From: Thalassomonas haliotis
Lineage (GTDB): Bacteria > Pseudomonadota > Gammaproteobacteria > Enterobacterales > Alteromonadaceae
Length of the DNA: 64,000 nt
NCBI RefSeq assembly: GCF_028657945.1
Contig: NZ_CP059693.1
Coordinates: 1,798,001-1,862,000, forward strand
Direction of reading: 5' to 3'
Under the pieces are notes generated by a model, which worked only from the letters and a program-made list of their open reading frames with translations, had not been told where the DNA came from and did not search any database. Each line of letters begins with the position of its first letter. The first letter of the stretch is position 1. Shown here one piece after another: positions 27,747 through 35,580 of the stretch. Made by a program: the position numbers and the translations under genes.

Positions 27747-29602
27747 TTTTTCTTAACTCCTGCTGGTACGCCGTTCTGGCGGCGTTTTTGATACTCAATC
27801 TGCATCTTGTTGCGTAATAACAAATAAGGATCATCCGTTACCTTATTTAATAATTGCTGATGCTTTTGCTCGGTTTCCTGATCGGCTTTTTCTTGTGCTA
27901 ACCTGGCCTGTTGCTGTTCGGGCGTTTCTTCTCCCTGCTGTTGCTCGGCTTCTTGCTGCTCAGCTTTTTCCCGTTCGGCCTGCTCCTGTTGGGCCTGAGC
28001 TGCTTGCTCTTGCTTTTGCTGCTCCGGTTGTTGATCTGCTTGCCGGGCGTTTTGCTGCTCTTGCTCTTGTTTTTCCTGCTCGGACTGCTGTCCCTGTTGC
28101 TGGTCGCTCTGCTGCTGCTCTTCATTTTGCTGCTGCGACTCCTGGTCTTGGCCTTGCTGCTGTTGCTGCTGCGAGTCCTGGCCTTGTTGCTCCTGTTCCT
28201 GATTTTGCTGATCCTGGTTTTGCTGTTGTTGCTGCTCCTGCTGCTTTTTCAGCTCTTCGATCAGTTGCTTATTTTTTTGCGCATCAATTAATTCAGGGTC
28301 TTTTGCCAGCGCCTGTTCATAGGCTTTGAGGGCCTCATCAAACTTTTGCATTTTCGCCAGGGTATTGCCTTTATTGTAGAGGGCGTCGGCGCTGTCGAAT
28401 TGCTCAAACGAGTTAAGGGCTTTTTCATAGTCCCCCGCTTTATAGTGGGCGCTGCCCTGCCATAAGGGATCGCGGAAGTTCTTGGCTGCCTGGGAATAGT
28501 TCTGCTGGTTAAACTGTTGCTGTGCCTGCTGGTCTTTGGTTTTCCACAGATCCTGCCATTGTAGCGCGTACGCCTGTTCTTGCGGCATCAGGTATAAAAC
28601 CAGCGGCAATAACGCAATCACAGTGCCGCGGCGGAAATAAGCCAGTAACAGGGGCAATAGCAGTAACAAGAGGTAGGGACCTGCTTCCTGCCACTGGTCC
28701 CCCAGGTTTTGCGACTCGCCTTGTTCCTTCTCCGATTCCATGCCCGCCTTTAGTGTGATCAGGGCGTTGATATCTGTGTTGTCATTGGCTATGGTGCGGT
28801 ATGTGCCGCGTCCCTTGCTGGCCAGGCCGTATAAGCGCTTTTCGTTGGTTCTTGGCACGACAATCGCCCCGGAGTCATCTTTCATCAGCTCGCCGCTGGG
28901 TAAAGTGATCGGCGCGCCTTCGCTGCTGCCGACCCCCAAAATATTCAGGCGGTGGGGGAAGTTGTGGCTCCAGTCATTGATGTCTTCTATATCCTCAAAG
29001 TCTATGCCGTCGGTAAACCAGTAGATATCCCCTTCGAGATGACCGGCATTGCTCAGCATCTCATGGGCCAGGGTCAGGGCCGCCAGCGGATTACTGCCAA
29101 GCTCAGGCATAATCTCCGGGCTGATGGCAGGCAATAACAACTTAATGTTATTGATATCTTCCGTTAACGGACTGATGGTAAAGGCGTCCCCGGCATAGGC
29201 AATCAGGCCGATTTCCCCTTCGTTTAAGCTGTCGAGTAAATCGCTGGCCTTATACCTTGACCGGGTTAAGCGGTTCGGCGCCAGATCGGTACTGTACATG
29301 GAATAAGACATATCCATGATCAGCACTGAGCCGCGCTCTACCTGGTAAACAGGTTGCGGCAGTTTCTGCCAGGTCGGACCGGCCAGGGCGACTATGCCTA
29401 AGGTGCCGATAATAAAGGGCAGGGTCAGGGATAAAGGTTTGCTTTTTTGCGTGCCGTTAATCAGTACCTTGGCCAGGTGGCCGGGTAAAAACTGCTGCCA
29501 GCCGGAATGGGCAATCGACATGCGCTTTAACAGCCATAACACGAAAAATAAGGCGAAAAATGCCAGCAGGGCCCAGGGGCGGATAAAATGAAAATCTGCC
29601 AT
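27740..29602 (-). CDS. BatB/BatC fusion: membrane VWA protein with TPR and Gln/Glu-rich tail
   Basis: Starting at ATG 29602 (MADFHFIRPWALLAFF) the protein is 620 residues. It has two N-terminal membrane spans (about 8-24 and 60-76), a von Willebrand A domain with MIDAS start LIMDMSYSMYSTDLAPNR near residue 90, and a further membrane segment near 300-330. TPR units lie near 370-430 (YKAGDYEKALNSFEQF; YNKGNTLAKMQKFDEALKAYEQAL). A low-complexity Gln/Glu tail of about 140 residues precedes a short basic end. ATG 29602 is preferred to an in-frame TTG at 29692 because GAGGGGG lies 9 bp upstream. Separate batB and batC genes in other bacteria are joined here. Confidence 0.88.
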   Translation of the reverse strand: MADFHFIRPWALLAFFALFFVLWLLKRMSIAHSGWQQFLPGHLAKVLINGTQKSKPLSLTLPFIIGTLGIVALAGPTWQKLPQPVYQVERGSVLIMDMSYSMYSTDLAPNRLTRSRYKASDLLDSLNEGEIGLIAYAGDAFTISPLTEDINNIKLLLPAISPEIMPELGSNPLAALTLAHEMLSNAGHLEGDIYWFTDGIDFEDIEDINDWSHNFPHRLNILGVGSSEGAPITLPSGELMKDDSGAIVVPRTNEKRLYGLASKGRGTYRTIANDNTDINALITLKAGMESEKEQGESQNLGDQWQEAGPYLLLLLLPLLLAYFRRGTVIALLPLVLYLMPQEQAYALQWQDLWKTKDQQAQQQFNQQNYSQAAKNFRDPLWQGSAHYKAGDYEKALNSFEQFDSADALYNKGNTLAKMQKFDEALKAYEQALAKDPELIDAQKNKQLIEELKKQQEQQQQQNQDQQNQEQEQQGQDSQQQQQQGQDQESQQQNEEQQQSDQQQGQQSEQEKQEQEQQNARQADQQPEQQKQEQAAQAQQEQAEREKAEQQEAEQQQGEETPEQQQARLAQEKADQETEQKHQQLLNKVTDDPYLLLRNKMQIEYQKRRQNGVPAGVKKKW

Positions 29603-29606
29603 GGAA

Positions 29607-29735
29607 TTACCCCCTCTGCCAGATATGGCTCGGGCGCTTGGCCAGCTGAACCAGATAAAATAAACAAAGGCCAGCAGCGTCGCTACTGCCAACGGAAATT
29701 GGCGCTAGGAAATGGTTTGAAGTAGCATCTTGCAT
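29607..29735 (-). CDS. Diverged fourth micro-ORF before batB (42 aa)
   Basis: ATG at 29735 opens a 42-residue frame that starts MQDATSNHFLAP and ends in the array's RPSHIWQRG. In its middle the frame is shifted relative to the conserved membrane span; the span (TLLAFVYFIWF) is encoded in another frame. So this copy has suffered indels and probably does not make a membrane peptide. Its end supplies the GAGGGGG site for batB at 29602. Confidence 0.35.
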   Translation of the reverse strand: MQDATSNHFLAPISVGSSDAAGLCLFYLVQLAKRPSHIWQRG

Positions 29736-29742
29736 CTGCTTA

Positions 29743-29856
29743 TTACCCCCTCTGCCAGATATGGCTCGGACGGTTGAGCCAGATAAAATATAAAAATGCC
29801 AGCAGCATTGCCGCCGCTAACGGAAATTGGAACTTGGTTGAGGTAGAGAGTTTCAT
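29743..29856 (-). CDS. Micro-ORF 3 of the batA-derived array (37 aa, single TM)
   Basis: Third 114-bp frame with the same predicted peptide (membrane span plus RPSHIWQRG tail), ATG at 29856 after TAATAAGCAG. It is the last of the near-identical units before the diverged copy. Confidence 0.5.
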   Translation of the reverse strand: MKLSTSTKFQFPLAAAMLLAFLYFIWLNRPSHIWQRG

Positions 29857-29863
29857 CTGCTTA

Positions 29864-29977
29864 TTACCCCCTCTGCCAGATATGACTCGGACGGTTGAGC
29901 CAGATAAAATATAAAAATGCCAGCAGCATTGCCGCCGCTAACGGAAATTGGAACTTGGTTGAGGTAGAGAGTTTCAT
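29864..29977 (-). CDS. Micro-ORF 2 of the batA-derived array (37 aa, single TM)
   Basis: Same length and predicted protein as micro-ORF 1. The differences are silent (AGC versus AGT for a Ser; GGA versus GGG for Gly) or fall in the 7-bp spacer (TAAGCAA in place of TAAGCAG). The ribosome-binding site AGAGGGG is inside the end of the preceding micro-ORF. Confidence 0.5.
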   Translation of the reverse strand: MKLSTSTKFQFPLAAAMLLAFLYFIWLNRPSHIWQRG

Positions 29978-29984
29978 TTGCTTA

Positions 29985-30098
29985 TTATCCCCTCTGCCAG
30001 ATATGGCTCGGACGGTTGAGCCAGATAAAATATAAAAATGCCAGCAGCATTGCCGCCGCTAACGGAAATTGGAACTTGGTTGAGGTAGAGAGTTTCAT
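29985..30098 (-). CDS. Micro-ORF 1 of the batA-derived array (37 aa, single TM)
   Basis: ATG at 30098 follows the batA stop by 7 bp (TAATAAGCAG-ATG) with AGAGGGGG 10 bp upstream, so it could be translated by coupling to batA. The product has a 12-residue N-terminal segment MKLSTSTKFQFP. The remainder is identical to the last 25 residues of BatA: membrane span AAAMLLAFLYFIWL and the tail ending RPSHIWQRG. Whether it is translated is unknown. Confidence 0.5.
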   Translation of the reverse strand: MKLSTSTKFQFPLAAAMLLAFLYFIWLNRPSHIWQRG

Positions 30099-30105
30099 CT
30101 GCTTA

Positions 30106-31098
30106 TTACCCCCTCTGCCAGATATGACTCGGACGGTTGAGCCAGATAAAATATAAAAATGCCAGCAGCATTGCCGCCGCTAACGGAAATTGGAACAGCG
30201 CCGACAGTGGCCGCATTTGCTGGTGATCCTGCTCTACCGGCTCCAATTGATCCAGCAGCTGGTAAATGGCGCTCATCGACTGGCTGTCACGGGCGCGGAA
30301 ATAACGACCGCCGGTTTCTTTAGCCAGGGTTTGCAGGGTGGATTCATCAAGCTCACTCGACGGGTTCACCTGACGGGTGCCAAACAGGGATTTTTGCAGC
30401 ATGACATCGGCGCCTATGCCTATGGTATAGATGGTAATGTCTTTGGCGATGGCAAGCTCCAGTGACTGTTCCGGAGAAATCCTTCCTGCGGTATTCTGGC
30501 CGTCGGTTAACAGCAGCAATACCCGGTTGGATTCTTTCTTTTCATCAAACCGTTTTACCGCCAGGGCAATGGCATCACCGATGGCGGTTTTTTTACCCAC
30601 CAGGCCCAATACCGTTTCATCGAGCATTTGCTTGACGGTTTTACGGTCAAAGGTCATCGGGGTTTGCATATAGGCATCGTCGCCGAATAAGATCAGCCCG
30701 AGGCGGTCGCCGACCCTGTCGTCGATAAATTCACCGAGCAATACTTTCAGCATTTCCAGGCGGTTCATGGTTCTGCCGTTTAAGTTCATGTCTTCAACCT
30801 GCATACTGCCGGATAAATCCACGGCTATCATCATTTCCCGGCCTTCGGTGGGAATGTCTATCGCTTCTCCCAGCCATTGGGGACGGCTTACCGCCAGCAC
30901 CACTAGACACCAAATCAGGGATAAGATGATTAAAGGCGTGCGGTTTTTATGTTCAACCTGGCTGCTGGTACTCAAGCCGGAAACTAAATAAGGCATTTTT
31001 AATGCGGCTGTGGTGGCTTTGTTTTTCGCCGGCAGCCAATAAACTAACAGGGGTAAGGGCAGGGCCAGTAACAGCCATGGCCATTGAAAATGGATCAT
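30106..31098 (-). CDS. batA: BatA: membrane-anchored von Willebrand A domain protein
   Basis: The 330-residue protein has membrane spans near residues 5-22 and 55-72 (PLIILSLIWCLVVLAVS) and at the C-terminus (about 305-322). A VWA domain lies between them, with a complete MIDAS: DLSGSMQVED near residue 93, GKKTAIGDAIALA (Thr), and LLTDGQNTAG (Asp). BatA proteins act with MoxR ATPases in envelope-stress or aerotolerance functions. Its start overlaps the upstream DUF4381 gene by 4 bp (ATGA). Its 3' end has been copied into the tandem array downstream. Confidence 0.92.
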   Translation of the reverse strand: MIHFQWPWLLLALPLPLLVYWLPAKNKATTAALKMPYLVSGLSTSSQVEHKNRTPLIILSLIWCLVVLAVSRPQWLGEAIDIPTEGREMMIAVDLSGSMQVEDMNLNGRTMNRLEMLKVLLGEFIDDRVGDRLGLILFGDDAYMQTPMTFDRKTVKQMLDETVLGLVGKKTAIGDAIALAVKRFDEKKESNRVLLLLTDGQNTAGRISPEQSLELAIAKDITIYTIGIGADVMLQKSLFGTRQVNPSSELDESTLQTLAKETGGRYFRARDSQSMSAIYQLLDQLEPVEQDHQQMRPLSALFQFPLAAAMLLAFLYFIWLNRPSHIWQRG

Positions 31099-31694
31099 GC
31101 CGGCTCTCCTTGTTTCTGGTATTTGCTGGTATCGGCGATTTCAGTTGCCGCCGCTGTTTTGTTTGCGGTTTTATCTGGGTTTGTCTTAGCTGAATCCGGG
31201 CTTTGTTTTGGCTTGTCGGTTTTGCTTTTCTTGGCAGGCTTTTTCGGCGGCAGCGCTTTTTTCAACCATAAAATTGCCGCCTGGCTCAGGGCAATATTGC
31301 TGTCGTCGCCGGATTCTTTTTGATAAAGGTGCTCAAAGGCATCGCCGCATTGCTCGGTGAATGCCTGCTGATGTTTCTGTGGCAACTGCTCGGTTAAAAA
31401 CTGCTGGAACTTACGGCCAAATAAGCTGGCGCTGGTTTTTCTCGGGAAGTAGCTCATGGTCGTCCACTTTAAAATGGCAATGATTTGCGCATTATTGGGT
31501 ATGGGCGACTGGTTGAGCTGGCGCAGGGCAAAGCGTTTTTGCTTGTTTAAACGCCAGGCTTTTACCGCTTTATAAAGCAGTACGGCGGTGATAATGCTGA
31601 TCAGGATCAGCAAAACCCACCAGCCGGGGGCTAGCGGGTAGTTGTGTACCTGCTGGGGTAAATGTATGTCTTGTAATTGGGCTAGCGGGTCCAA
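31095..31694 (-). CDS. DUF4381 domain-containing membrane protein
   Basis: The 199-residue protein starts MDPLAQLQDIHLPQQV and continues LAPGWWVLLILISIITAVLLY, a single membrane span near residues 23-43. The cytoplasmic domain has WTTMSYFPRKTSASLFGRKFQQFL, typical of DUF4381. The C-terminal 45 residues are Lys/Ala/Thr-rich and probably disordered. DUF4381 genes regularly sit between DUF58 and batA genes in these operons. It overlaps DUF58 by 13 bp and batA by 4 bp. The function is unknown. Confidence 0.88.
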   Translation of the reverse strand: MDPLAQLQDIHLPQQVHNYPLAPGWWVLLILISIITAVLLYKAVKAWRLNKQKRFALRQLNQSPIPNNAQIIAILKWTTMSYFPRKTSASLFGRKFQQFLTEQLPQKHQQAFTEQCGDAFEHLYQKESGDDSNIALSQAAILWLKKALPPKKPAKKSKTDKPKQSPDSAKTNPDKTANKTAAATEIADTSKYQKQGEPA

Positions 31695-32710
31695 GTGCTG
31701 ACTCCGTTTTTAAGCTGAAATTCAAGGGTTTTGTCGGCGCTGAAGGTTAAAATCCGGGCGCCGGCCTTACTGATAAAGTTTTGTCTTTGTGCGCGTATTT
31801 GCTCGGCTTTTTGCCGATAGAGATCTGCAGTGCGCTTATCGCCTAAGGTCAATTGTTGATCTTGCTGACCGTCGGTAATGGCGACATTAAACCTGTGTTT
31901 GCTCTCGGGCAGATGATGCTCCAGCGGATCTGTGATCTGACACACTACAAGTTCGCAGTGACGGCTGATTTGCGACAGATGGCGTATCGCTTCTTTACTA
32001 AGCAGATAACCGTCGGTGATCAGATAGACCAAAGAGCCGGGGCGGGCAAGCTGGCGCAAACGGGCGCAGTTTTGCTCAAAGGCTGTGTTGCCGGTATGGT
32101 CAGCCGGGGGCTGCTCGACATTTTGCTCGACACTGTGCTGGTGAATTTGTGTCAGGGCATGCAGGTAATGTAAAACGCCGGCCTGGCGGCTGCGGGGTTT
32201 TAATTCCTGATGCTGCTGGTTATTAAACACAATGCCGCCGATGCGGTCGCCGCGTTTTTTGGCGTGCCAGGCAACCAAAGAGGCCAGGTGTGCTGCCTGT
32301 ACCGACTTAAACAGTAACTGGCTGCCAAAGAGCATGCTGGCGCTCAGGTCGGTGGCGATCAGTACCGGGCGCTCGATTTCTTCGCGAAACAACTTGGTAT
32401 GGGTTTTACCGGTACGGGCGGTGACCCGCCAGTCGATGGCGCGGATATCATCGCCTGTCTGGTAATGGCGCACCTCGTCGAACTCCATGCCCCGGCCTTT
32501 GCTGCGGGCCAGGTAATTTCCGGACATGCGCCCGTGTAAATTTTTATTCGCAGCCAGATCAATCAAAGAGGTTTTTGTTTGATACTGGAGTAATTCTTCA
32601 ATGGATAAACCGACTCCACTTGCCATTATGCTGTGCAAGACCTGGGCGGCATCTGTTTGCTGCGTTTGTTTGGTAGATTTACTAAACCACATATTTAAAC
32701 CATTTATCAC
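31682..32710 (-). CDS. DUF58 domain-containing protein
   Basis: The product is up to 342 residues from GTG 32710; ATG at 32692 (MWFSKSTKQ) is an equally possible start, and neither has a strong ribosome-binding site. The DUF58 hallmark GRGMEFDEVRHYQTGDDIRAIDWRVTARTGKTHTKLF is near residue 72-108, followed by a VWA-like fold (RPVLIATDLSASMLFGSQ). In MoxR-associated operons DUF58 proteins are thought to be adaptors or clients of the AAA+ ATPase. It overlaps the DUF4381 gene by 13 bp. Confidence 0.9.
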   Translation of the reverse strand: MINGLNMWFSKSTKQTQQTDAAQVLHSIMASGVGLSIEELLQYQTKTSLIDLAANKNLHGRMSGNYLARSKGRGMEFDEVRHYQTGDDIRAIDWRVTARTGKTHTKLFREEIERPVLIATDLSASMLFGSQLLFKSVQAAHLASLVAWHAKKRGDRIGGIVFNNQQHQELKPRSRQAGVLHYLHALTQIHQHSVEQNVEQPPADHTGNTAFEQNCARLRQLARPGSLVYLITDGYLLSKEAIRHLSQISRHCELVVCQITDPLEHHLPESKHRFNVAITDGQQDQQLTLGDKRTADLYRQKAEQIRAQRQNFISKAGARILTFSADKTLEFQLKNGVSTWTR

Positions 32711-32727
32711 TCGTTGTTAATTGCATA

Positions 32728-32764
32728 AGCCCGGACTGTTACCTGTTTCAGGTTTGCCCGGGCT
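32728..32764. other. Hairpin between moxR and the DUF58 gene
   Basis: The outer stem AGCCCGG / CCGGGCT encloses an inner ACCTG/CAGGT. T6 follows only on the plus strand, away from the operon direction. On the minus strand it is an intercistronic stem that may tune downstream expression. Confidence 0.4.
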
Positions 32765-32856
32765 GTTTTTTCTGCTGTTGTTATTTGTCTTCACTTTAGC
32801 TAAACAAGTCAAATCAGGTGAAGCCGGGCAACAGCACTGCTCAATAACAGCTAAGG

Positions 32857-33813
32857 CTAACCAACAGCCACTAAGCTTAACAAATGATCCAATAACTGAT
32901 TGGTGGTAATGCCTTCCGCTTCTGCCTGGTAGGTCAGCAGGATGCGGTGGCGTAAAACATTATGAAAAACCGCCTGGACATCTTCCGGGCTGACAAAATC
33001 TCGACCGTTTAACCAGGCACGGGCACGGGCACAGCGGTCCAGGGCTATGGTTGCCCGCGGGCTTGCGCCGTAGGCCAGCCACTGTTTCAGTTTATCGTCA
33101 TATTTTTCAGGCTGACGGGTGGCCATGATCAGATCTACCAGGTATTTTTCCAGCGAAGGCGCCATATGGATATTAAGCACTTCTTCACGGGCGGCAAAAA
33201 TATCAGCCTGGCTCAGGACCTCAAGCGATTTCTTCGCCTGCTTTAATGCTTCGCCGCGGTTGAGTTTTAAAATTTCCAGCTCGCTGGCCGCATCCGGGTA
33301 ATCAATTTCCAGGTGCATTAAAAAGCGGTCTAATTGTGCTTCAGGTAAAGGGTAGGTTCCTTCCTGTTCAATCGGGTTCTGGGTTGCCATTACCAGGAAA
33401 AGCTCCGGCAGCGGGTAGGTTTCTCTGCCGACGGTGATTTGGCCTTCCGCCATGGCTTCTAACAAAGCAGACTGTACCTTGGCCGGTGCCCGGTTAATTT
33501 CATCCGCCAGTACCAGGTTGCGGAATAAGGGACCCGCCTGGAAAACAAAGCTGCCGTCTTCGGGACGGTAGATGTCGGTACCGGTTAAATCTGCGGGTAA
33601 CAAATCCGGGGTGAACTGGATACGATGGAAATCAGCTTCCAGCCCTTGTGCCAGGGCATTGACCGCACGGGTCTTTGCCAGGCCCGGAGGACCCTCAACA
33701 ATAAGATGGCCGTCGGCCAATAAGGCGATCAGTAAGTTTTCCACTAAGGCCTGCTGGCCGATGATCTGCTCGGATAAATGTTCTTTTAACGAAGAAAATT
33801 GTGTAATTGCCAT
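32857..33813 (-). CDS. MoxR-family AAA+ ATPase
   Basis: The 318-residue cytoplasmic ATPase has Walker A GPPGLAKTRAVNAL near residue 40, Walker B LVLADEINRAPAKVQSALLEAM, sensor 1 FLVMATQNPIEQEGTYPLPEAQLDRF, and a C-terminal lid with GASPRATIALDRCARARAW (sensor 2 Arg). These ATPases act as chaperones for VWA-domain partners, here BatA and BatB/C. It is the first gene of the operon (moxR-DUF58-DUF4381-batA-batB/C-batD). Confidence 0.95.
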   Translation of the reverse strand: MAITQFSSLKEHLSEQIIGQQALVENLLIALLADGHLIVEGPPGLAKTRAVNALAQGLEADFHRIQFTPDLLPADLTGTDIYRPEDGSFVFQAGPLFRNLVLADEINRAPAKVQSALLEAMAEGQITVGRETYPLPELFLVMATQNPIEQEGTYPLPEAQLDRFLMHLEIDYPDAASELEILKLNRGEALKQAKKSLEVLSQADIFAAREEVLNIHMAPSLEKYLVDLIMATRQPEKYDDKLKQWLAYGASPRATIALDRCARARAWLNGRDFVSPEDVQAVFHNVLRHRILLTYQAEAEGITTNQLLDHLLSLVAVG

Positions 33814-34094
33814 ATTTATAATTATCTAATTGTTCAATTGATTCGATTGTCTTTAAATAAGCTTTATCTTTTCAATAAGCTTTGTCTTTAACAACACTAT
33901 TTTAGCGCCTGTCTTAATGACACCTTTGTTGATATATGGTTCCCTATTTAAAAAACAAGCACCAGCGCAAAGTTGTAACTATTTTTAACAAACCTAGCCC
34001 GTCATTGTACCTATTTTTGCAGGCCTGGGTATTTTATTTATGCTTTTGTCCTGCCGGTTTACGCCGCTTTTGCCTGTCGATGTTTTTTCAATGA
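33814..34094. other. Divergent intergenic region between moxR and fadI
   Basis: No gene is seen. The left part is AT-rich and must contain the moxR promoter; no clear consensus stands out. The fadI promoter and operator are listed separately. Confidence 0.4.
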
Positions 34095-34151
34095 TTGAAT
34101 TATTCTCATAGTTCGTTAAAATCAGGGGTAATGTTTAGAGGTCTGACCTCT
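34095..34151 (+). promoter_or_regulatory. fadI promoter with FadR-like palindrome
   Basis: TTGAAT (34095-34100), 16-bp spacer, TAAAAT (34117-34122), then a perfect 15-bp palindrome AGAGGTC-T-GACCTCT (34137-34151) that would overlap the early transcribed region. The GGTCnGACC core equals the core of E. coli FadR operators. A repressor here would be relieved by long-chain acyl-CoA. Confidence 0.55.
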
Positions 34152-34263
34152 TGGTCGGGCAGTCAGCTTTACCTATCCTGTTATTTTATGTGGTGAAAGA
34201 GTACACAAAATTTCGGTACTCCTGATAAGGTATGGGTAGGGATAAATCAGTCGGGGAAATAAG

Positions 34264-35580
34264 ATGTCAAAAACAAATACACTGACAACAGCAAAGGGCG
34301 AACGTATTGCTATTGTTGCAGGTTTAAGAACACCTTTTGCGAAACAGGCAACGGCCTTTCACGGGGTGCCAGCGGTTGACTTAGGTAAAATGGTGGTCAA
34401 CGAGTTATTACAAAAGCATGAGGTTGACCCAAGAATCATCGACCAGCTGGTTTTCGGTCAGGTAGTGCAAATGCCGGAAGCGCCGAACATTGCCCGGGAA
34501 ATCGTATTAGGTACCGGCATGAATGTGCACACCGACGCCTACAGTGTTTCCCGCGCCTGTGCCACCAGTTTCCAGTCTGCGGCAAACGTGGCCGAGTCTA
34601 TTATTGCCGGATACACAGATGTCGGTATTGCCGGCGGCGCCGACTCTTCTTCCGTAGCGCCGGTGGGCGTATCGAAAAAGCTTGCCAGAACCTTAGTTGA
34701 TATGACCAAGACTAAAACCTTAGGTCAGAAACTTGGCTTAATCCGTAAGCTGGGTCTAAAAGACTTGTTGCCTGTTTCTCCTGCGGTTGCAGAATACTCT
34801 ACCGGCATTTCGATGGGGCAAACCGCGGAGCAGATGGCAAAAACCTATCAAATCTCCCGCGCCGAGCAGGATGAGCTGGCCCACAGATCTCATACCTTGG
34901 CCGCGAAAAACTGGAAAGAAGGCAACTTAGCCGGTGAAGTCATGGCCGCCCATCCAGAGCCGCACAAAACCTTTATCGACCAGGACAACTGTTTCCGTGA
35001 TAACTCAACCTTAGAAGGTTACGCCAAACTCAGACCGGTATTTGACCGCAAGCACGGCTCGGTAACCGCCGCCAACAGTACGCCGTTAACCGACGGCGGT
35101 GCTGCTATATTAATGATGCGTGAAGGCCGTGCCAAGGAATTGGGCTACAAACCTTTAGGTTATATCAAGAGTTTTGCCTTTTCCGCTATCGATGTATGGC
35201 AGGACATGTTGATGGGGCCAAGCCACGCCACGCCGCTGGCATTAAAACGTGCCGGTATGGAACTGGCGGACTTAGACCTGATTGAAATGCACGAAGCCTT
35301 TGCCGCCCAGGCACTGGCCAATATGAAAATGTTTGCCAGCGACAAGTTTGCCAGAGAAAACTTGTCGCACCTGCGCGATAAAGCCATAGGTGAAATCGAC
35401 ATGAGCAAGTTTAACGTGATGGGCGGCTCTATTGCCTACGGTCATCCGTTTGCCGCCACAGGTGCGCGCTTGATCACCCAAACCTTAAATGAATTAAACC
35501 GCCGCGGCGGCGGTGTTGGCCTGACGACCGCCTGTGCGGCCGGTGGTTTAGGTGCTGCTATGATATTGGAGACGGACTAA
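34264..35580 (+). CDS. fadI: Acetyl-CoA C-acyltransferase FadI (3-ketoacyl-CoA thiolase)
   Basis: Thiolytic last step of beta-oxidation. The 438-residue protein is of FadI length. It has the nucleophile Cys in [22 protein letters not shown] near residue 98, [18 protein letters not shown], the His motif [33 protein letters not shown], and the second catalytic Cys in [16 protein letters not shown]. The start at 34264 is preceded by GGGGAAATAAG. Its stop overlaps the fadJ start (TAATG), so the two subunits of the FadIJ complex are coupled. Confidence 0.96.
   Translation: MSKTNTLTTAKGERIAIVAGLRTPFAKQATAFHGVPAVDLGKMVVNELLQKHEVDPRIIDQLVFGQVVQMPEAPNIAREIVLGTGMNVHTDAYSVSRACATSFQSAANVAESIIAGYTDVGIAGGADSSSVAPVGVSKKLARTLVDMTKTKTLGQKLGLIRKLGLKDLLPVSPAVAEYSTGISMGQTAEQMAKTYQISRAEQDELAHRSHTLAAKNWKEGNLAGEVMAAHPEPHKTFIDQDNCFRDNSTLEGYAKLRPVFDRKHGSVTAANSTPLTDGGAAILMMREGRAKELGYKPLGYIKSFAFSAIDVWQDMLMGPSHATPLALKRAGMELADLDLIEMHEAFAAQALANMKMFASDKFARENLSHLRDKAIGEIDMSKFNVMGGSIAYGHPFAATGARLITQTLNELNRRGGGVGLTTACAAGGLGAAMILETD

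Larger units (their letters stand above)
29606..30196 (-). repeat. Tandem 121-bp repeat array derived from the 3' end of batA
   Basis: Units starting (plus coordinates) at 29742, 29863, 29984 and 30105 are almost identical with an exact 121-bp period. The 30105 copy is the real 3' end of batA and matches the array up to about 30196. A diverged copy with small indels occupies 29606-29741. At one site the copies alternate A, G, A, G (30105, 29984, 29863, 29742), which suggests duplication of a two-unit block. Every unit carries a stop, a GAGGGG ribosome-binding site and an ATG for the next small ORF. Confidence 0.95.

Noticed and set aside
27895-28329. Plus-strand frames rich in Leu/Ala opposite the BatB/C tail
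   Set aside because: They are the antisense reading of the CAG/CAA-rich Gln/Glu tail.
29603-29692. TTG at 29692 as the BatB/C start
   Set aside because: The extra residues are the degenerate array copy of the BatA end; ATG 29602 has GAGGGGG upstream.
29606-30196. CRISPR array
   Set aside because: Units are 121 bp, directly adjacent, without unique spacers, and derive from the batA coding end.
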